NCBI GenBank assembly: GCA_001683735.1 | Contig: LUGG01000004.1 | Location: 186,001 to 250,000, forward strand | Origin: Grifola frondosa | Lineage: Eukaryota; Basidiomycota; Agaricomycetes; Polyporales; Grifolaceae | Reading direction: 5' to 3' | Length of the DNA stretch: 64,000 nt | Part shown: in pieces, positions 49,248 to 60,330 of the stretch | Position numbering within the stretch: position 1 is the first letter of the stretch | Layout: every line of letters starts with the position of its first letter | Program-made: the position numbers and the translations under genes | The notes under the pieces: generated by a model | Database searches by the model: none | What the model saw: only the letters and a program-made list of their open reading frames with translations | What the model was told of the DNA's origin: nothing

Positions 49248-50582
49248 CAACGATTGGAGCGCGCTACGGCTACCGCGGAAATCAGACGAATGCCGACAGA
49301 GGGATATCAACGCTGTGAAAACAGTGGAATGCCGGAATGAATAACGAAATGAATAACAGTTGAGGGGAATGAATAGAAGGATATCCTCGGTAGAATGGAC
49401 GTCGAGTGCAGAGGCTGACACGACGAACTTTTTACAAAATAACCAAGATTCATCCGCGCCAGAGACGATCGGTCTATTCTCGGTCACTCCATGTATGATC
49501 GAGACCGTCAAAGTCGTCGTGCCTCGAAGCATGGCATAGCACTTACGTGGGTCCGGCTCATTTTTGCAACAAGTCTGTGCGACTGTGGCAAACGTCTGCA
49601 AGTCTATGCAACAAGACGGTACATATGGAATCCAGAAGCTTCACAGCCGTGACACCTCTCTATTCCAAGAAGCCAGGTCCATGCTTACGTAATTTCAGAC
49701 TGAATCTTGTCGCCGCCGCTTTTCACGCACCGTATGTCCAAGATTAATGGTAACCGGATTCACAGACATTCAATACATAGCGCTCTTTCTTATATAGCAG
49801 TTTCGCTCTCCCAGTGTCGAAAAGTCCGATTTCGTTCAAGTATGGAACGACTTGTTCCTCTTAAGCAATCTACTGCCCCGTCGACGGTTCTTCACAACCT
49901 TTTCTCAGCAACGCAACAAAGGGTAAACCTAACGTGGATCCCTGCTGTAAAAATAACGTCATGGCGTGAGAGCAGCGAAGTGCACAAATTCACACCCACA
50001 TTCTGCGACCTTGTCGCAAGCCACCACTGCGAGCCACCTTCGATCGGCAAATGCCACAAAGTCTACAGATTGACGTGCATCATTCCGGATTGCGACGGCG
50101 AGCGCCTCGGTCAAGAACAAGTGTTCCACTGAGCAATGCTTCGACACCGCGGCAGTGTCGCAGTGTATATGATATTCACCAACGTGCTGCAGATTGCATC
50201 TGCTCAGAGGCCTGAGGCCTCAATGGCGAGCAGACAATCAAAAAGGATTTGTCTGGTCGTGACCTCGGTGGGATTATGATAGCACCGGTGTCGCTCTCAA
50301 TATTTGGTGTAGCGCGACAGTATCGCTTCGCGCACAGACCTCGCCGAAGTTGGCCATGCAACATTGCGAATTCCGTGTCCTCGGAAATTGAAGTACAACT
50401 TGAAGAACAAGTCGTGTCCGCCGAAATAGCGTGACAAAGAGTACGTGACAGGCCATGCTGTGACAGACGTGTTCGGGGTGTCCTGAGAAAACCGACAGCC
50501 CTTGGCGCTTGTGTGCCGCTGTGCCGTTCTCCTCAAATACCTTACGTGGGCGGGAGGACCACACACACAACGAAGCCTGACC
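49248..50582. other. Divergent intergenic region of BNA4 and PIS1
   Basis: 1.3 kb without a recognisable gene. There are several short palindromes, for example GAGGCCTGAGGCCTC near 50207, and short GAATGAATAAC-type repeats near 49335. Nothing supports a coding or RNA gene. Confidence 0.45.
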
Positions 50583-51596
50583 ATGACCAAGTCTACAACT
50601 CACTTACGCCGGCGGGGCTCTATCGACGTCGTGGACGCGAAAGTCGCAGTTGATCTCGCTACCGCGCAGACGTACTCGGAAAATGTCTTCCTCTTCGTCC
50701 CGAATCTTATCGGTCAGTGTCTTTCCTTTCTCCTGCCTTCGTATCCCTGATGCCTGTATATTATGGAAAGGTTACTCTCGTATAATTCTGGCCGCGGTGG
50801 CCTTGCACTACATGAATTATCATCCCATATATTCCACGCTGGCGTACTGCATCTCATGCTTACTGGACGCTTTTGACGGTCATGCGGCGAGAGCGCTGGG
50901 GCAGACGTCCAAGTTCGGTGCTGTACTAGACATGGTTACTGATCGGTGAGATATGTTTGGTGCTCTGCAATCCTTCGCGGACTCACATGGGGCGGAAGGT
51001 GCACAACCTCGTGCTTGTTGTGCTATCTCTCCTCTGCATACCCCAACTGGGCGCTCGCGTTCCAGTTTCTCATATCACTCGACTTCAGTAGCCATTACAT
51101 GCACATGAACAGGTAAAACTATATTTGTTCCTATGATTGACCTGTATTGACGCGTCCATGCGCCAGTTCCCTCGTAACGGGATCTCGTAGCCATAAGCAG
51201 GTGGACAGTGACGTCAGCTGGATCCTGTCGTTGTACTATGACTCGGTGAGCACATGCCGAGTAGCTGTGATGCGCTCGTCTCTGTTGCGACTAACGTATG
51301 CTGTGCAGCGAACACTCTTCCTCGTATGTGCGGGTAACGAGCTTTTTTACATTGCTCTGTATCTCATGAAGTGGGTCCACACACCGCTTTCGGTTACCCT
51401 TGGCGTCAACGGCGGCATTCTATCCAACATCACTTGGCCGGAAGTTATGGCCATCCTCTGTGGCCCTGTGTGCTTCCTCAAGAACGTCGTTAACGTTGTC
51501 CAGCTGTGGAAAGCCTCGAAGGTCCTTGTGGGTGTAGATCTGGCCGAGAGGGCAAAAGCGAGAGAAGAGGAGGCCCAACTTGCGAAGAAGAGCTGA
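50583..51596 (+). CDS. PIS1: Phosphatidylinositol synthase
   Basis: Five exons (50583-50712, 50771-50945, 50999-51112, 51167-51245, 51309-51596) give 261 residues with exact phases. The CDP-alcohol phosphotransferase signature is complete: LDAFDGHAARAL, then Gly and two Asp in KFGAVLDMVTD. Several hydrophobic helices flank it, and the yeast-like HMNSSLVTGSRSHKQVD and a charged C-terminal tail follow. It joins inositol to CDP-diacylglycerol at the ER. PS synthase, which uses the same lipid donor, lies 5.5 kb downstream. Confidence 0.94.
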
Positions 51597-51864
51597 ATGG
51601 TTGCGCTCGTCGCGGGACCGCGATTCCCAAAATAGACTGTTTTGTGACCTAATTACTCTATCATATATGTTATCCAGTGTAATTTTGAGAATGTATGCGC
51701 GTTTGTCATACGGCGGTCACGCGTGACGGTTGTAATTGGTCTCCCGACTCAACGCGTTCCGAGAAATTGTGCCACCGTCGACGACAAGCTGCTGACTGTG
51801 CTGCTTGCTCTGCTTTGCTTTGCTCTCTCACCGTCTTGCATTTGACGGCATTGCTAACGTTTGA

Positions 51865-54800
51865 ATGAGGACCCATCTCTTTGCGCGCCGCACTCGGTCA
51901 TTGGTCAAGACCCAACCCCCATACTACCACCGTGCTCTACTGTCGTCGACTCACTCGCTGCGGTATCCTCGCAAAGACTGTCCTTCGCAGACTACGCCTC
52001 GTCTCTCGAAGAGATCCTCTTCCTCGGTAACACCCCTTCCGCAGAGACTGAACCTCCGATTCCACCAGAAGCACCAGCCGCAAGCGCTCCACCTGACCCT
52101 CCCTCTGAAGATGTTGAAGAAAAGCCGAAGCGCCGAACCCGCATCACAGCTGCTATCAAGGACTCCGACCCCGTCGAGCTTCCCAGCGGATTGAAGATCC
52201 TCTGGACACCGGAGGACGATCCAGTAGATCCATCCTCGTCGACAACTCCGGACCCGGCATTACCACCGACAGAGATATTCGAGGAGATCTTGCACAACTT
52301 GCATATCACACTGCACCCGCAGACACAACACCGCGCCACGTACAGCAGCAATGGGCACCTGGTAGAGCCGACGTTCGCTTTGTATTGTCCCATAGAAGGC
52401 GGCGACTACATCATCGATGATACGGTCCGGGAACTCGCGCGCCGGACGGGTGCTGACGTTGTCGTATTGGATGCTGTCCAGCTTGCTGCTGGCGAGTGTG
52501 GGCACTTCGGGAAAGGTAATCGTCTCCTTCTGGCAAAGTATTCGTATTTACTGGAGGCGCAAATTTTCAGCCGCTTTCTGCCCTTCCAGCTCCCCGATAA
52601 CCCGCTTCATTTTTCGTCGACACCTTCTTCTTCTCGACGCAATGCTCGTTCAGTGCGCGAAGAAGAGGAGGAGGACGAAGAAGATTCGCCTTCGCAGTAT
52701 ATTATGTCGTCCCCTATGACATTGCACGTCATGGCCGCCTTGCCCACACGGATGAGTCGGTCTTTGCTCGCTGCACCGCAACGAAGCTCCCCAACATCTA
52801 GACTCAAAGCCTTCTTCGATGAGCTCATCAACATTGCTCTCCCTCCCCCTCCTACTCTTGATGGATCTGACACACCATCGCCGCCGCCACCGCCACTCCG
52901 GCGACCACGCATCGTGTACATCCGCGACTTCCCGACTCTCGCGGACTCGTCTTCAATCTGGTATTCGGCGCTGTTGGCCGCAGTCCGCCAGCGGCGCCAA
53001 GGGCCTCTATCGCGACCGTCCTCACCCGTTGTAAACCCGATGACGATAGTCTTCGGCATTACTCCTTCCTTCATTGCCTCTCCGCCGACGCCTTCCTTGA
53101 TGGGCTCGAGCAACCAGGGTCTTATTGGCCTCCTCAGGGCCCGTCATTCTTCTCAAAGCACCGGCACCGCTGCCGGTAAGTCGAATAAGCCGGAGTACGG
53201 CGAAGATAATGCGGGAGACAAGGCGCGAGAGCGGCGGATGCTGCATCGGCTAAGACGGTGGGCAGGCGGCGATACCACAGCAGATGACTTGCCGCAATTA
53301 ATTTTAGCGAACGACGCGGGCGAGGCTGCTTCCAGTTCCAAGAGCAAGTCGAACGTCATGGTCGTCGGGGAGGACCCAATGTCCAATCTCCCTTCGCTCC
53401 TCGGGTCCGCGCTCTCTGGTGCCATTGCTGGGCGCAACCGTGGGCCGTACGAGTCGGAGAGCCGCTCACGCTTCTTCCGCACGTCGATCGTCGTGCCCGC
53501 TATGCGGTCGCTTGCGAAGGAGCGGGCGAGCCGCATCGCCCGGCGGAGAGAGATCAACGAGCTGACGATGCGCATGGGTATCGCGGCGGTTGGCGGCGAG
53601 CTCCAGTCCACGCCTGAGCTCTCTGCGCCCCACGAGGGCGAGTCGATCGAGGCGCAGAGCACGGACCTGCGCATGTGGGAAGAGTGGGGGCGGACAGTAG
53701 AGATCTGGACGAATGTGCGGCGAATTGCGGACAAGGCGGTCGGTAGCGTCATCGCTGCGAACCGGACGACGAAGCCCTCCCTGGATTCCACGCCCATCCC
53801 GTGGTCTGCGGTGTACAATGCGTGGGCGACTGATCGATATTCACAGGAGGCATGGAAGTCCCTGATTCATCCTCCGGGAAAGATCTTTCGTGAACACGAC
53901 GAGGACGACGAGGGCGCGGAGAGGGGGAGGAAGATGACATCGACGAGGTTATAGAGAAGGTCAGGCGGGATCCTGATCTCGATGTCCACGAGCAGCGATT
54001 ACTTGGGTGTATTGTTGATACTGGTGAGTTGCTAAAACATTTCGGCCGCTGCAACAATTGATAAATCTTCTGCACAGGGTCATTAACGACGACATTTAAC
54101 CAAGTACACCTACCCGCCCACACCATCGATTCTGTGCGGACAATAGTGTCATTACCGCTTCTCCACCCGGGAGCGTTCCAGCACGGTATCCTCAAGGAGC
54201 ACAGCATGACTGGCTGTCTTCTCTTCGGCCCTCCAGGGACAGGTAAGACCCTCGTCGTCCGAGCACTGGCTAAAGAAGCAGGGTGTCGGATGCTTGCGGT
54301 CTCTCCTTCTGACGTGATGGACATGGTATGTACCACTTCGCCTCGTCCGAATGAGCTGAGAATACTGATCTTTTACTAATATAGTACGTCGGCGAGGGCG
54401 AGAAGTTGGTGAGATCGGTGTTCTCGCTTGCTCGACGATTATCACCCTGCGTGGTCTTCATCGACGAACTGGATGCCCTACTAGGGGCCCGAATGTCTCG
54501 TGATTCTGGAGGCGCAATCGCACACCGGGGCGTTATCACCGAATTTATGCAAGCGATGGACGGACTGAAATCGTCCAAGGATGACAATGTTATTGTTATC
54601 GGCGCGACCAACAGACCATTCGACCTCGACGACGCCGTGTTACGTCGTTTACCCCGGCGACTATTAGTCGACTTGCCTGGTGAGAAGGAGCGCGAAGGTT
54701 GGTAATTAATATCAAGTGGTTTTCAATATGTTAATGTCTGTCACAGAGATCCTCAAGATCCTCTTGCGTGATGAGACGCTTACCTCCGATGTCGACCTGA

Positions 54801-55385
54801 AATCTCTGGCAAAGAAGACCGAGAGTTTTTCCGGCTCAGACCTTAAACGTGCGCAGTTTACCCATCATTAATTTAACTGGTAATTGATTGTTGTATGTAG
54901 ATTTATGTGTCTCCGCTGCTCTGGACGCTGTGAAGGAGCGAGTCAACGTGCCCTGGCGTACCGCATCGTCAGCGACACCGATGATATCTCCACCGGCGAC
55001 CGCTGGCTCTCCGACGTCTGAGGAAGTGCAAACAATAACCCCAGTTCCTTCAGAAGAGGACGTTCAACCCAGCCAGGTTCAGGAACAAATCGCAACGAGC
55101 TCCGAACCGACTGAAGTCCCTCACTCCCGTACTCTCGCCTGGCGTAACTTCGAGAAAGCGCTTAAGGAGATCACTCCTTCCGCGTCGGAATCATCGGGCA
55201 GCCTTGCCGAGCTGCGCAAATGGAACGACGAGTTCGGTGAAGGACGAAAAGAACGCAAGAAGCAGGTATGGGGAAAAGGCACGTTCGGGTTTTCATTGCG
55301 GACGCCCGAAAGCAAGGAGGGTCAGAAGGAGCCCGCGATACCCGCAGGCTCAAGTACTAATTCTGATACAACATCAGTAAGCTAG
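51865..55385 (+). CDS. Large AAA ATPase with a mitochondrial-type presequence (two apparent frameshifts)
   Basis: Exons are 51865-54023, 54078-54325, 54385-54697, 54747-54848 and 54901-55385. The ATG at 51865 opens an Arg-rich presequence ([15 protein letters not shown]). A roughly 690-residue region of no known domain follows, and then one AAA module: Walker [11 protein letters not shown], pore loop YVGEGEKL, Walker [30 protein letters not shown], and LARRL-type arginines. The AAA core resembles the Msp1/spastin/katanin clade. The frame changes near 51951-51962 and at the G5 run 53923-53927; restoring one base in each makes the total 1,102 residues with exact phases. The role is unknown; remodelling of mitochondrial proteins is a guess. 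Confidence 0.8.
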
Positions 55386-55464
55386 TATGTGATGTGATAG
55401 AGACACATATAAGTGTATAGGAGTGTACAACTGTTATGTTGCAATACGATCGTGCTGAGCTGTA

Positions 55465-56792
55465 TCAACGACGCGCTTTCCTTTGCGTCCTGGGCGGTGG
55501 GGCGTCATCCTCGATGTCACGATCAATGTCCATACTAGCGTCGTGCACGATCTTGCGCTTGGCTTTTTTCTTCGCCTGCGTCTGAGAAGGCCGGGAGTTC
55601 TCGGGGTTGTCGATGATCATTTCGTCATTATCATCCTCGCGTCCTCGTCCTCCTGACTGTTCTCTTCATCGCTATCTGTTGCCTTCCTCCTGACGCGACG
55701 GCGGCCCTGGTCCTGTCCCTCTTTGAAGGCAGCCTCCCCGACAGGCTTGAGTTTCTTCGTGTTAGCCTCTACGGACCAGTTCTCGTCACATGTAGGGCAG
55801 TTCCGCTTGCCCCTCCGGTAGCTTGCGTAGCAGTGGTTGTGTAGGCGGGCTTTGCATTGTGGTGTGTAGCAGGCTACGCCACGGGTGACCATCTGGACAT
55901 AAGCCGTAAGTCGGGGATCAACTGCGGAAAGACAGTCAATTACCTCAAGGCATATGGTGCATTCCAATATTTCGTCGGGATAGGTGGACCGAAGGTATGG
56001 CTGAAGTTCTAGCAATGTCCGCGTGGATAGGGAATAGCGGCCCCGCCTAGAGTAACAAGACGTGAATGGGTGATAAAGTGTGACCATGGCACTGTGGAAC
56101 ATACTTGCTTTTCATTAGCCAGCCTTTTGCCACGAAACTACCCAGCACGATCTCAGCCTGTGCCTTGGTCATATTGCTTTTGAGCGAGTTCACCTCGCGC
56201 ATGGCGACGAGCGAGGATACGCAGAAAGACTCATTGGGCGCGAGCATGATCTGCTCAACCTGATAGACAGACACGTTGCATCACATCATTCTCACACTAC
56301 ATTACGAAGAGGTGGCACGGGTACTCACAACCGCTTTGAAGTACGCAATTTCGATCGGAGAGTAGTCCGTCGCCATCTGTGCAACATCATCGTCTTTGCG
56401 GTTGACCTGGCGTGCATTTTATATGGTTCATATGTTTCAAAGGATGAAATACCCCAACTCACAAGAGCATACAGCTCCTTGCCGCTGATTTCGTCGAGAA
56501 GATGCGCAAACTCCAGATCCAGGGGATTCAGCACATCGTTGATATTTGAAACGAATGTATCCCAGGAATTTCTGTCGCTATAAAATGGTATATCGAGTGA
56601 GTCATTTGCAGCTGGGGGAAAAAGGATGTACTCGTCAAAATAACTGAATAATATAGATCAGATCAGAGCAAGCGCACCCTTTACTGCGTCAACGCATTTC
56701 TCCCATATTTTCAAAGCCAACTTATGAGACATTACTTTACGAGAGAGTGCGGCTTGGAGGAAGAGACGCTGTACATCGTTGGAAGACACCAT
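55465..56792 (-). CDS. NSE1: Smc5-6 complex RING subunit Nse1 (one apparent frameshift)
   Basis: Exons on the complement are 56678-56792, 56463-56611, 56329-56406, 56105-56259, 55944-56046 and 55465-55892. The N-terminal winged-helix part (VQRLFLQAALSRKVMSHKLA) binds the kleisin partner. The C-terminal variant RING has ECTICLE, CYTPQCKARLHNHC and CPTCDENW. Nse1 with Nse3 and Nse4 loads Smc5-6 on DNA for repair of recombination intermediates. Read directly, the frame stops at 55617. One base restored in a short G run near 55630 continues an acidic then basic tail ending TQRKARR at 55465, giving 342 residues with exact phases. Confidence 0.9.
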
Positions 56793-57092
56793 CGTTGAGA
56801 GCGGAGCGTGTGAAGGTGGTGAAGAGCACTCGCGGTGTAACAAAACGCGACGCGACGCGTCTCGGCTAATCACGCTTTCCCACGTGTATCAAAAGTTGAG
56901 CAAGGCAAACTATTCCAAATTACATTATAGCAGGCCTTATCCAGGTCATTCGCGAGTAGACGTGCATAGAGTATGTAGCAGCCAGAGCAACCGTAGTCTG
57001 TACATCGCTCGTTTCGTCCATTTCTAGCATGCCAAACTCACGACGGGGAGTCTCCCGCTCGCAGCAGTGGTTGAGCACTCACTGGACAACCA

Positions 57093-57938
57093 TTATATCT
57101 TCGGGACACGCAGCGTCTTGCTGACCATGGCCGCAGCCCACAGGCCAAACACAACGCTGACCAGGTGCAGGTCCCCATCTCCTCCCGGCTTTCCCCACAG
57201 AGTAATGGTGCCTCCAGGAATGCCCTCCTTTCCGTCGATCCAGCCGTTGCGTGTCCAGTATGCAAGGACGAAGACGAGACCTAGGGAGGAAGGAATAGGG
57301 AGTCCTTCGAAATACACGGCTTTGCCTTTAGTGTCCTTAGGTACAAGCGCGACGGTGGCGTTGAAGCGCGCTAGACGCGCCAGACCAGAGCAGATAAAAC
57401 CTGTTAGGACAACAGTATCCAGGTACGTTCGCAAGCCGACCGCGAATGCTAGAAGCGCGGGTGCAACACCGAACGATATCTGCGAACAGATGTAAATTCA
57501 GAAAACAAATATCACATGCCGAGAGCATACGAACCAAATCCGCGAGACTGTCCAGCTCCTGACCGAGCATACTGGTCTCGTTTCGCCATCTTGCAACTTT
57601 TCCGTCAAAGAAGTCGAACATTAATCCCGCGACGGGGAAGACCAATGCAGACCACAGATAGTCTTCGTCGTTGGTGAGGAGATACTTTGCAGACATGAAT
57701 ATGGAGAACGATCCGCAGATGCCATTGGCTATAGTGACCAAATCTGCGAGCCGAAAGTTCCTACAAATGTATGAACATACAGTCAGATGAGTTGAGCAGA
57801 GAGAGGAAGTCGTGTGCAAGGTGAGACACACCTAACGAGGGAGAAATGGCCCTCTGTATCTTGGTACTGGTGGAGAGCGGCAAGCTTGCCATTGGAGTCA
57901 TGACCGTTGGCAGGATTGGCAGGCTTTCTCTGATTCAT
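57093..57938 (-). CDS. CHO1: CDP-diacylglycerol-serine O-phosphatidyltransferase (PS synthase)
   Basis: Three exons on the complement (57832-57938, 57535-57760, 57093-57479) give 239 residues with exact phases. The CDP-alcohol phosphotransferase motif is FDFFDGKVARWRN with the later Gly and Asp in LGQELDSLADL. Hydrophobic helices and the typical RFNATVA, KAVYFEGLPIPSS and W-rich end follow. It makes phosphatidylserine at the ER. Two earlier in-frame codons on the strand are not ATG, so 57938 is the start. Confidence 0.95.
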
Positions 57939-58126
57939 GACTATCGCAGCAACCACAGTGGGAGAGCTGGCCAAAATTGTGGTACAATCGTGAAAATGTC
58001 GTGGAAAGGTCGTGGAGGAGCACAATTAATGTGACAAGCCGTCTCCGGTGGCCTCGGCACGATAATTAGCATGCGACTAATCCTGACATAAATTTACAAC
58101 AAAACAAAACTCGTAACACGAATAAC

Positions 58127-59982
58127 CTAACTAATCTGCATTACCACGTCCCCGTCTGCTTCCGTCTTGAATCCTTCATCCTTCCCCCTCTCCAGCTCTC
58201 TACTCCGTGCGGCATACTGATTAGGATGCGTTACGCTCTCCCCACCACCTACACCCTCACCTTTCTTCACACCTTGACTGGCATGCGTGATTTCGAACAC
58301 CCGCGTGCAGGCTACATGATAATGTCCTGCCTTCACCGTATTCATGACTTCCGCCAAGTCCGCAGACGTCAAGCCCTGACTGGAGTACATCGACAGCAGT
58401 GCAGATTGTAAGTTGTCCGGCGCGAAGTGGCGATAAGGACAACCGTGCGAGTCTGATGCGCCCGGCTGGTCTGACATCAGGATCTGCTGACAGCTGAGGC
58501 CGCGCGTCACTTGAGAAGTACTCGTAAACTAAGGTCTAGAAGCACACCTTCTAGCGGGGTAGTTCGCCCGCTTGCCTTCTAGGCCGTATGAATGCCGGAT
58601 GTTGTATCTGTACTCCTTGTTGAATTTATCATCTTGAATGTTACTGAAGGACCGCCGCCAGAAGAGAATTGCCTCGTCTATTGACAATCCCAGAACCTGT
58701 CAAGAACCAGATGAACAAGGCAACAATCATATTGCACATTCTAGTTACCTTCAAGAAGAGGCCGTACTGCAACCGGCCGAAGTGCTTAAGATGCCTGTCT
58801 CTCCGTAGGCTGTCATGCAGATTTCGCATGCATGCAGGGAAGTGTTTCCGAGAAAGCTCATCCACCATGTCCGCTGTAATTTCGTTGCCGTTTCCTGCCG
58901 GGCTGCTGCTCCACTCAGAGGATACGCCTGCAAGGAAACCTTGAGATAAATTGTTTAAAATGGGCACTATGCGTGTGTCTTCGTCCAATCGCGGTAGCGC
59001 TTTCGCTGTCATCTATTGCAGGGTTCAGTGTGAGATTCATAAAGTTTCGAAAAATCACACACCTCCAAGTCTCTCTCTAAATGTGTTTGAAATTCTTGGA
59101 ATACGATACTAGATTGTTCCCGCGCGGGAACGAATGCCAGACCTCCCTTCAGGAACACCTTTCGTTTCTCTATGAGGTCTGGCACTCGCGTCCATTTGAC
59201 CTAATTCAGAGATGAGGGGACAAGTCCGTGGCAAAACAACTCAAGAATAACCTTGTAGTATCTCTCCTTCTCGGGAACAGCGTCTTTAGATGTAGAAGCA
59301 GCAGAGAGCTCTGCTCTGTATTCCAGTCTTTCTTCATCTGTCACCTGTTATCCTGTGAGAGACAATAAGATGCGTCCCAAGGGAAACTCACCGGGATCCA
59401 GTCAAAATCTCTTGAGTTCAAAAATGCGTCTCTTTCGACACGGTCATCGCTGTCATACCGTATACGGAACAAGCTCGTTTCCGCTTTCACAAAGCGTCGC
59501 CGCAGCTCTTCCCTGTAAGTTCTCTCAGCGATACCCACTGCAAACAGCGGTGACACGGTACGCACGAACGGCAGAATGCAAGCCTCAGGACAAAGTGCCC
59601 GACATGATCTTTCCTCCGTTCAGCATCCCTATCCACTGCGATAGCAGTGGAGCTATTCAGCGGTAAATACTTCTTGCACTGCTCGAGCGTGACGGTCTTG
59701 AGCTCATCGTAAGACCTGTTTCGCGCAAAAGATGACTCGATCTCGGCAAGCACGCGAAGACGATCGAGAGCACATGTTTCAAATTCCTCGATGGTTATGT
59801 CGTCCAGCGGAGGTCTATCATAACTGTGTGTGGTTCTGCTGAGTGGAATGCAAGCCACAAGAATTGAGGCCCGACGCACAAGTTCAACCGGTGGGGTATT
59901 TGAGAGTGGAGTGCCATTCGACTTGACCAGAATTCTGTTTCGCTGAAGACGCCGCTGTTTTTCGATCTCGAGCACTGTACAT
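58127..59982 (-). CDS. PRI2: DNA primase large subunit (one apparent frameshift)
   Basis: Exons on the complement are 59880-59982, 59566-59823, 59392-59512, 59252-59344, 59063-59200, 58749-59012, 58548-58696 and 58127-58493. The N-terminal domain has YPHRLNFY, PLDDITIEEFE and LEQCKKYLPLNSS. The C-terminal 4Fe-4S domain carries FPACMRNLHDSL, SCQQIL, HGCPYRHF and VACTRVFEITH, supplying the four cluster cysteines. With the small primase subunit and Pol-alpha it makes RNA-DNA primers. The first exon needs one base restored in the G4 run at 59893-59896 to read YPHRLN; with it the protein is 497 residues. Confidence 0.93.
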
Positions 59983-60330
59983 GCTGTGTGGAGGTTATGG
60001 TCGTGGTCGTGTATGTAGAGACCGCGTCCAATGAGACACGCTAACGCGTAATGTCACGCGACGCGTCACATATTCTGTGACCGCTTCCTGTCGCGGCCTC
60101 TGGTGTGGAAGATCAATATCAATAGTTTCGAGAGATACATACAATTTACTTTATAAGTACAACACAACCAGAGAAGCCGACTACTGCAACGACAAGGTAG
60201 AAATACAAGTTCACAGCAGATACCGACATACGGGCATAACGTACTAGAAAGCGCGATAAGTCTATACCACAAGTGTGCATGCGACAAACCGAGAAATGGG
60301 AAAAAAAAATCAAACTTTAGTTCATGCCTG

